NCBI GenBank assembly: GCA_013696915.1
Contig: JACCXR010000421.1
Location: forward strand, 1-19,878
Reading direction: 5' to 3'
DNA from: Euzebyaceae bacterium
Lineage (GTDB): Bacteria; Actinomycetota; Nitriliruptoria; Euzebyales; Egibacteraceae
DNA length: 19,878 nucleotides
The notes beneath the pieces are model-generated. The model saw nothing but the letters and a program-made list of their open reading frames with translations, made no database searches and was not told the origin of the DNA. A program made the translations under genes and the position numbers. Of the stretch, positions 14,843 to 19,878 are shown one piece after another; position 1 is the first letter of the stretch; each line of letters starts with the position of its first letter.

Positions 14843-15865
14843 TCAGCAGCCGTTGCCGGGTCGGAAGTGCGAGGCGCAGCCCATGCGCTTGAAGGCGTCG
14901 AACGCGCGCGTCGACGTGTCCGCAAAGTAGTCGTTGCCGCTCGGCGACCGGGCGTGGTAGTAGACGAACGCCTTCACGTTGGTCCACTGGTTGGCGATCG
15001 TGCTGTGTGCCGATCCGATCCACCGGGCCTTCCACGCCGCGTCGGCGGGGTTCTCCCGGACACCGCCCCAGATCAGCAGCGGCTTGTTCTTCGTCCGTCC
15101 CCACCGGTAGAAGCCGTCGTAGATCGTCGTGAACTCTCGATAGGAGTTTACGGGAACCGCCGACCCGCCGATCCAGTCGACGTAGCCGTCACCGGGGTAC
15201 CAGTTCGGACCCGTGCCCTTGTTGAAGCTGTTGGCCCGCGGAGCCCAGACGAACTCCACGTTCGTCGCCCCGCGCTGTTGGAAGATCGTGTGCACGCGGC
15301 GCCACGCAGCGATGAAGTCGCCAGGCTCGCCGATGTACTGCCTGGCGCCCCGTTCCTGGTCCATCTCCCAGGCGAATCTGAGGAGGACGGGTCCCCGCAG
15401 TGCCTTCATGTTGTCCGCCGCGGTGCGGATCACCTGGTCGTAGTCGCCACGGGCGATCTTCTGCGCCCGACGCGAGTCGAACTGGGTGTCGGTCGCCCGC
15501 CAGGAGATCATCGGGACGCGCCCGGCCGCGACGTGCTCGGCCTCTTTCCCGAAGGTGCGACTCGACCAACCGCGGTACTGGTTGGCGATCGCCAACCGCC
15601 GGCCGAGCTGTCGCTCGAGCCGTGCGGTGGTCTCCTGTTGCGTGAGGCCGCCCCGGGAGTTCACGTAGGCCCCGAAGAGCGCGCCTGACGAGGGGGCGAT
15701 GTTCGAACTCATCGCCGCCGCCGACGCGTCCTCGGCGAACGGCGGCAGAAGGGACAGCATCAAGGCGGCAGCGACAACGACGAGCCACAGGGCGCGCGTG
15801 GGGGAATGCCTCCATCGGGCTGGGCAGGGTGATCCGGTGGGTTGCATCATGGTTCTCAGGTCCAT
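14843..15865 (-). CDS. Secreted GH26-like (beta-mannanase-like) protein with a possibly missing nucleophile
   Basis: The protein has 340 residues, with an N-terminal signal (hydrophobic core about 26-40, ASA cleavage near 48-50). The mature part looks like a GH26-type barrel: FGAYVNSRGG (64-73), PMISWRATDTQFD (118-130), and LLRFAWEMDQERG (161-173), which carries the presumed acid/base E167. WAPRANSF (207-214), YPGDGYVDWIGGSAVP (223-238) and KPLLIWGGVRENPADAAWKARW (from 261) follow. In relatives that last strand normally holds the nucleophile, as in KP-x-x-I-A-E-W-G-V. Here the Ala-Glu pair seems deleted and a Gly added. It may be a binding protein, use another residue (E271 is close), or be inactive. 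Start ATG 15865; ATG 15850 or 15847 are alternatives. It faces the propeller lipoprotein gene divergently. Confidence 0.72.
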   Translation of the reverse strand: MDLRTMMQPTGSPCPARWRHSPTRALWLVVVAAALMLSLLPPFAEDASAAAMSSNIAPSSGALFGAYVNSRGGLTQQETTARLERQLGRRLAIANQYRGWSSRTFGKEAEHVAAGRVPMISWRATDTQFDSRRAQKIARGDYDQVIRTAADNMKALRGPVLLRFAWEMDQERGARQYIGEPGDFIAAWRRVHTIFQQRGATNVEFVWAPRANSFNKGTGPNWYPGDGYVDWIGGSAVPVNSYREFTTIYDGFYRWGRTKNKPLLIWGGVRENPADAAWKARWIGSAHSTIANQWTNVKAFVYYHARSPSGNDYFADTSTRAFDAFKRMGCASHFRPGNGC

Positions 15866-16211
15866 TCTGGCCGCTGTCGTCCGAGGGGATATCTCCGGAA
15901 GCGCACTGAGAACCCGGGGGCTGGTTCAGCAGTTGCGCTCGGGCGACGCGGCACGTGACGCTTCGCACGGGCACGACCTGCCGGCTGCTTCGGAGACCTC
16001 TACGTCCTGCGACCGTCGCCGGTTCGTGACAGGCGCGGCACTCTAATGGGTGGGGGTTTCCCCTGCAAAATCCCGCGCACGGACGTGGGCACTCGGTCAC
16101 CGTCCGGATGCCTCCTCCTGCTGGCTGGACTGCGGGGGAACGCGTCGCCTGGTACGCTCCGGGGCCGATCCTGAAAGGTCAACCGTGGGATGTAGAGGTC
16201 GGGAACCCATC
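15866..16211. other. Divergent intergenic region between GH26-like gene and propeller lipoprotein
   Basis: No gene is supported in these 346 bp. Although a frame is open from 16050, its translation looks non-protein-like before 16212. The plus side holds GGGGGAAC (16134-16141) and the TGGTACGCTC element (16150-16159), about 50 bp before the lipoprotein start. GTGACAGG occurs at 16026-16033, as at 4013-4020. No clear promoter for the minus-strand gene was found. Confidence 0.4.
16150..16159 (+). promoter_or_regulatory. Extended -10-like promoter element TGGTACGCTC
   Basis: TGG-TACGCT fits an extended -10. The same ten bases occur at 12489-12498, each time shortly after GGGGGAAC. Transcription from here would give a leader of about 45 nt to GTG 16212, consistent with a normal mRNA that has the GGGA ribosome-binding site at 16201-16204. 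Confidence 0.45.
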
Positions 16212-17645
16212 GTGGCACGCGGGTGGACGGGATGGCGGTTGCGACCGTCCCTTCACGTGGGGTGCCGCGCGTGGCTGGCCGCGACCGGGTTCCTGCTGTC
16301 TGCGGCGTGCTCGCCGGGCGCACCACTGGAATCAGCCGCTGCCGTGCAGGATCCAGCCCGCGCCGACAACTCCGGGGCGTCGGCGTCCGCGGTGGCCGAG
16401 CCCACCAGCGAGGGCGAGGCTCCCACCAGCGAGGGCGAGGCTGCCGTCGAGCTCGTGACCGCGGGGCTCCCGACCGTGCTTCACCCGTCGTGCCAGACGG
16501 ACGGCGTCGTCTACGACGTGATCTACGCCGACGGCACCTTTTACCTGGGAGGCACGTTCACGTCGGTCGGTCCTCCGGGGGCCGAACCCGGCGGCACCGT
16601 CTTCGCGAGCCGTGAGGGGATCGCCGCCTGCGACGCCGACACCGGTGCCGTGCTCCCGTGGTACCCGCCTGGCGGCGTCGATGGGCAGGTCCGAGCGCTG
16701 GCGACCGACGGGACGTGGCTGTACGTCGGAGGGAAGTTCTCGGATGTCGGCAACCTCGGGCATGACAACCTTGCCCGCTTCAGCCTTTCGTCCGCGGCGG
16801 GGGACGAGTCCTGGCGTCCGTCCCCGGACGGTCAGGTGCGGCGAATCGTCGTCAGACCCGATGGCGGCATGTACGTGGGCGGGCGCTTCGAGCGGATCGA
16901 CGGCGAGGCGCAGGCCGGGATCGCGAGGCTCGATGCTCACGGCGACCTCGATGACGAGTTCGGGCCCTCGGTGACGTTGGAAGGAGGCGGTGCGGCGGTG
17001 TTCGCCGTCACCGAGTCGGCCGACGGGTCGGCCCTGTACGTCGGCGGCCAGTTCGACGAGGTCAACGGTGAGCCGCGCGCCAGCGTGGTGCAACTTGACG
17101 CGGCGACCGGCGGCGAGACCGGCGCCTTCTCGCCGGATCTCGAGGACACCAACCCCAAGGACGGTGTCGTGCAGGTCCACCAGATCCTGCTGCACGACAC
17201 CGGCGTCTACCTGTGCGGCGACTGGTGGGTGACCGAAGGGGTCGGGAGCCAGGACGCGCAACGCAATCTGGGCCGGTTCGATCCGGACACGGGCGCCGCG
17301 GACATGGACTGGCTCCCGTCCAACGACGGGGGCGTCGCCGACTGCCTGTTCTCCGACGACGGCACGTCCCTGATCATCGGGGGTCACTTCGACGAAGTGA
17401 ACGGCGAGACAGCCAGGAAGCTGGCCGCGCTGGATCTGGACGGTGCGCGCCTCGTCAGCGGGTTTCCAGGCGGCAATAGCGCTCAGGGCGTCAGGGCACT
17501 CGGCGCCGCATCCGGCGGGCGGCTGGGAATCGCCGGCGAGTTCACCAAACTCGGCGGCGAGCCCCACCGGGGCTTCGGCGTGGTCGGCTTCGGGGCTGAC
17601 CGCCCACCGCGGAGATTCGGCGAGACGGAAAGCCCGTTGCGCTAA
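16212..17645 (+). CDS. Delta-60-repeat beta-propeller lipoprotein
   Basis: From GTG 16212 the protein has 477 residues. The start is supported by GGGA 7 nt upstream and by an immediately following lipoprotein signal: basic N-terminus, hydrophobic WLAATGFLLSAAC with lipobox LSAAC (C33). A linker with tandem T-S-E-G-E-A follows. The rest is a set of ~50-residue repeats built on Y-V-G-G-x-F: YLGGTFTSVG, YVGGKFSDVG, YVGGRFERIDG, YVGGQFDEVNG, a degenerate YLCGDWW, IIGGHFDEVNG and GIAGEFTKLGG. Seven repeats suggest a seven-bladed propeller. These domains usually bind partners or glycans outside the cell, and enzymatic activity is not expected. The protein should be anchored to the outer face of the membrane, close to where the locus exports its glycan. 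Two D-E-V-N-G-E blades are nearly identical, a sign of recent blade duplication. Confidence 0.82.
   Translation: MARGWTGWRLRPSLHVGCRAWLAATGFLLSAACSPGAPLESAAAVQDPARADNSGASASAVAEPTSEGEAPTSEGEAAVELVTAGLPTVLHPSCQTDGVVYDVIYADGTFYLGGTFTSVGPPGAEPGGTVFASREGIAACDADTGAVLPWYPPGGVDGQVRALATDGTWLYVGGKFSDVGNLGHDNLARFSLSSAAGDESWRPSPDGQVRRIVVRPDGGMYVGGRFERIDGEAQAGIARLDAHGDLDDEFGPSVTLEGGGAAVFAVTESADGSALYVGGQFDEVNGEPRASVVQLDAATGGETGAFSPDLEDTNPKDGVVQVHQILLHDTGVYLCGDWWVTEGVGSQDAQRNLGRFDPDTGAADMDWLPSNDGGVADCLFSDDGTSLIIGGHFDEVNGETARKLAALDLDGARLVSGFPGGNSAQGVRALGAASGGRLGIAGEFTKLGGEPHRGFGVVGFGADRPPRRFGETESPLR
16401..16442 (+). repeat. 21-bp perfect tandem duplication in lipoprotein linker
   Basis: Two identical 21-bp units (16401-16421 and 16422-16442) encode PTSEGEA twice, extending the flexible linker between the lipid-modified Cys and the propeller. 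In-frame repeats of this kind change copy number by slippage, so linker length could vary among strains. Confidence 0.8.
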
Positions 17646-17769
17646 ATTCGTCCGATCTGTGGGGGTTGACACTCCACGTAATCTTTGAAAGGGGGTAGTC
17701 CAAAGGTTCCCTGGATAGCTCTGCTGGCGGGGGCCAAACTAGTCAATTCGAGCCGGGAGTATCGCGACA

Positions 17770-19740
17770 ATGCGGCGTCTGCTTTCTTTCTTCATGGTCC
17801 TATCAGCGACGTTGGCGGTTGTCGCCGGGCCGGCGCCGTGGAGTGAGGCCGACACCTTCACCACCCATGACCGGGTGGTGTCGGACTTCCCGAGGCCGGG
17901 GACCCCCCAGGTGCGGGACGGGACCGTGCTGGCGGTCGCCAAGGTCGGCGACATGATCGTGGTCGGCGGGAACTTCACCACGGTCCGGGATCCGTCGGGG
18001 ACCGATCTGGTCCGCAACTACCTGTTCGCCTTCAACGTCGTCACCAACCAGGTCAGCACGACCTTCGTCCCGGTGCTGAACGCGGTCGTGGAGACCTTGG
18101 CGCCGGCCCCTGGCGGGCAATCGGTGTTCGTCGGGGGGCGCTTCACGGACGTCAGCGGCACGCGCATCCGGGGGGTCGCCAAGCTCGACATCGCCAGTGG
18201 GCAGCCCATGGCCGGCTTCACCGGCAACGTCGCGAACCGCTCGGTCTACGACATGGTCGTCGTGGCCAACCGGCTGTTCATCGCCGGTAACTTCAACAAG
18301 GCACGCGGGCAGGACCGCTCGATCCTGGCGGCGCTGGACGCGACCACCGGAGCCGTGGACCCCAACGTCAACTTCGTGTTCTCCGAGCCGCTCAGCACCA
18401 GCCGGACGATGGGCGTGCTCAGCATGGACAAGATCGACGTCACGCCGGACGGTTTGCGGCTGGTGGTGGTCGGCAACTTCAGCAAGGTCGACGGGCAGCA
18501 ACGGTACCGGGTGGCCGTGCTCGACACGGGCTCCGTGCCCGCGCGGCTGGCCGACTGGTCCACCACCCGCTACCAGGCCCAGTGCAACGCGCTCAAGTGG
18601 CCGCAGTACATCCGCGACATGGAGATCTCCCCGGACGGGTCGTACTTCGTGATCGGGACCACCGGCGCCTACTTCGCGCCCGGCGGCAACAACCCGCTCT
18701 GCGACACCGCCGCGCGGTGGGAGACGTTCGCCACCGGCTCGAACCTGCAGCCGACCTGGGTCGACTACACCGGGGGTGACACCCTGTACGGGGTCGCCAT
18801 CACCGGCCACGCGGTGTACGTCGGCGGGCACCCGCGCTGGCTGAACAACCCGTTCGCGGCGGACAAGGCCGGCCCGGGCGCCGTGCCGCGCATGGGCATC
18901 GCCGCCCTGGACCCGCTCAACGGCCTGCCGCTGACGTGGGACCCGGGGCGCAATCCGCGTGGCAGGGGAACCTACGAGCTGCTCCCGACCGACGACGGGC
19001 TGTGGGTCGGCCAGGACACGTCCTACATCGGCGGCGTCTACCGCGGCCGCCTCGCGCTGATGCCCCTGGCCGGCGGCACGGCGATCCCGCCCTCGGTCGT
19101 GGGGAGGCTACCCAACCACCTCTACGCGGCGGGAACGCTGCTTCCGGGGAGCCCGTCGTCCGGCACGGACCTCGTCCGGCGGTGGTTCGACGGCAAGACG
19201 ACCGGTGAGCCGACCGCCCTTGGCAGCACGGGCGAGGACTGGTCGACCGCCCGCGGCACGTTCATGGTCAGCGGAAAGCTCTACAGCGGGTCCAGCGACG
19301 GCAAGTTCTACGTCCGGACCTTCGACGGGGCCACGGTCGGATCGCGGACCGAGGTGAACCTCTACGGGCTGACCAGCAGCCATTTCCCGCTCGCCAACGT
19401 GACCGGGATGTTCTTCGACGCGCAACGCCACCGCATCTACTACACGGTTGCGGGCAACGCGCGCCTGCTGTACCGGTACTTTACGCCCGAGAGCCAGATC
19501 GTGGGTGCGGAGACGTACGTGGCAAGCGGCAGCGGATGGGGGTCGGTGGCCGGCATGACGCTCGCCTCCGAGAACCTGTACGTCGCCACGACGGACGGCA
19601 GTCTGCGCAAGATCTCGTTCGCCGGCGGCACGCCCGCGACGAGTCCAGGGAACGTGGCCCCCTTCAGCGGCCCGACGATCGACGGCATCGACTGGGCCGC
19701 GCGAGGCCTGTTCGTGCCGTCGTTCCAGGCTGACCGATGA
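17770..19740 (+). CDS. Secreted delta-60 beta-propeller protein, probably 3'-truncated
   Basis: The protein has 656 residues and a Sec signal (MRRLLSFFMVLSATLAVVAG, cleavage near residue 27). ATG 17770 has GGGAG 10 nt upstream. Blades follow the V-G-G-x-F pattern: IVVGGNFTTV, VFVGGRFTDV, LFIAGNFNKA, LVVVGNFSKV, a variant around YFVIGTTGAYF, YVGGHPRW and LWVGQDTSYI. A second module follows: LYSGSSDGKFYVRTFDG, then MFFDAQRHRIYYTVAGNARLLYRYF, then LYVATTDGSLRKISFAGG. From memory, relatives end this module at G-P-x-I-D-G-x-D-W-x-A-R-G-x-F and then continue into PKD-like and cap domains. Here that point is reached at 'GPTIDGIDWAARGLFV' and the frame runs out six residues later, in transposase-derived sequence. 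It is likely an exported adhesive or structural surface protein that has lost its C-terminus. Confidence 0.8.
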   Translation: MRRLLSFFMVLSATLAVVAGPAPWSEADTFTTHDRVVSDFPRPGTPQVRDGTVLAVAKVGDMIVVGGNFTTVRDPSGTDLVRNYLFAFNVVTNQVSTTFVPVLNAVVETLAPAPGGQSVFVGGRFTDVSGTRIRGVAKLDIASGQPMAGFTGNVANRSVYDMVVVANRLFIAGNFNKARGQDRSILAALDATTGAVDPNVNFVFSEPLSTSRTMGVLSMDKIDVTPDGLRLVVVGNFSKVDGQQRYRVAVLDTGSVPARLADWSTTRYQAQCNALKWPQYIRDMEISPDGSYFVIGTTGAYFAPGGNNPLCDTAARWETFATGSNLQPTWVDYTGGDTLYGVAITGHAVYVGGHPRWLNNPFAADKAGPGAVPRMGIAALDPLNGLPLTWDPGRNPRGRGTYELLPTDDGLWVGQDTSYIGGVYRGRLALMPLAGGTAIPPSVVGRLPNHLYAAGTLLPGSPSSGTDLVRRWFDGKTTGEPTALGSTGEDWSTARGTFMVSGKLYSGSSDGKFYVRTFDGATVGSRTEVNLYGLTSSHFPLANVTGMFFDAQRHRIYYTVAGNARLLYRYFTPESQIVGAETYVASGSGWGSVAGMTLASENLYVATTDGSLRKISFAGGTPATSPGNVAPFSGPTIDGIDWAARGLFVPSFQADR

Positions 19741-19878
19741 GCAGGAGCGGGCGGTCGCGCTGCTGGCGCTGGTCGCCGGGCAGGATGTGGAGCCGGGTGA
19801 GAAGCCGGGGACGTGGCGGATCGCGCGGGCGGTCGCCAAGGACCGGGTCGTGTCCACCGTCGACCCGGAGGCCCGCCA
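19727..19878 (+). mobile_element. IS1182-family-like transposase fragment (runs off window)
   Basis: In the frame starting near 19730 (different from the propeller frame) the sequence reads LTDEQERAVALLALVAGQDV, then EPGEKPGTWRIARAVAKD, then RVVSTVDPEAR, up to the last base. I recognise the middle region of IS1182-type DDE transposases, in which an ALLALVAGQDVE stretch precedes RIVSTVDPEARH. No transposase N-terminus is present: upstream sequence is the propeller gene. The element is therefore 5'-truncated, and the fused junction lies around 19720-19735. Whether the rest of the element exists to the right cannot be seen. Confidence 0.7.

Noticed and set aside
17657..17694. TTGACA at 17666-17671 as a promoter for the large propeller
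   Set aside because: The -35 is perfect, but the hexamer 17 bp downstream is AAGGGG and no alternative -10 at 16-18 bp was found, so I did not list it as a feature.
17803..18831. 342-codon minus-strand frame inside the propeller gene
   Set aside because: It is antisense to clear delta-60 repeats and has no motifs or ribosome-binding site.
1..19878. CRISPR array, toxin-antitoxin or phage-defence system
   Set aside because: No regularly spaced repeats, cas-like, nuclease/helicase or toxin-like genes were seen. The APH-fold kinase fits the glycan operon better than a defence role.

Overview
The window is about 20 kb of very GC-rich DNA. It has strong G/C third-position bias, frequent GTG/TTG starts, 4-11 bp start/stop overlaps, a Tat-type signal, actinobacterial-style delta-60 beta-propeller surface proteins and an IS1182-like transposase scrap. 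This fits a high-GC actinobacterium (Actinomycetota, perhaps a deep-branching lineage). No rRNA or tRNA anchors it, so the placement is inference. The core reads as a cell-surface or exported sulfated-glycan locus.

Left part (1-4261): the C-terminal tail of a secreted repeat protein runs in from the left edge. Next, on the minus strand, is a disrupted Tat-exported PHP/CehA-type metallo-phosphoesterase gene with one nonsense codon and three frameshifts. It is followed by an intact secreted protein of unknown function with a near-consensus -10 box right at its start (probably leaderless). About 820 bp of lower-GC sequence without a convincing gene follows.

Middle-left (4262-7642): a CDP-alcohol phosphatidyltransferase (+) converges on a minus-strand operon of a small coupled ORF, a LicC/IPCT-like nucleotidyltransferase and a glycerol-1-phosphate dehydrogenase. 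Together these three enzyme types could make sn-glycerol-1-phosphate (or a related polyol phosphate), activate it as a CDP-alcohol, and transfer it as a phosphodiester. The 7.2-7.3 kb region holds back-to-back overlapping promoter candidates with a palindrome, which may link this operon to the plus-strand sulfation operon.

Middle-right (7643-14818): a tightly packed plus-strand operon encodes sulfotransferase 1, a Wzy/O-antigen-ligase-like polymerase, sulfotransferase 2 and a Wzx-like flippase. After a 234-bp gap with its own promoter candidate come an APH-fold kinase and sulfotransferase 3. Export and polymerisation plus three sulfotransferases imply a sulfated glycan or glycolipid. No glycosyltransferase is seen here, so the sugar-assembly genes must lie elsewhere.

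Right part (14843-19878): a GH26-like secreted protein (-) appears to lack the usual nucleophile glutamate. It is followed by a delta-60 beta-propeller lipoprotein and a larger secreted beta-propeller. The larger one runs straight into a fragment of an IS1182-type transposase at the window edge and has probably lost its C-terminal domains.

The strongest candidate for something undescribed is the combination of a G1P-dehydrogenase/cytidylyltransferase/CDP-alcohol transferase module with a three-sulfotransferase Wzx/Wzy locus. All functional statements come from motif reading only; no database search was run.
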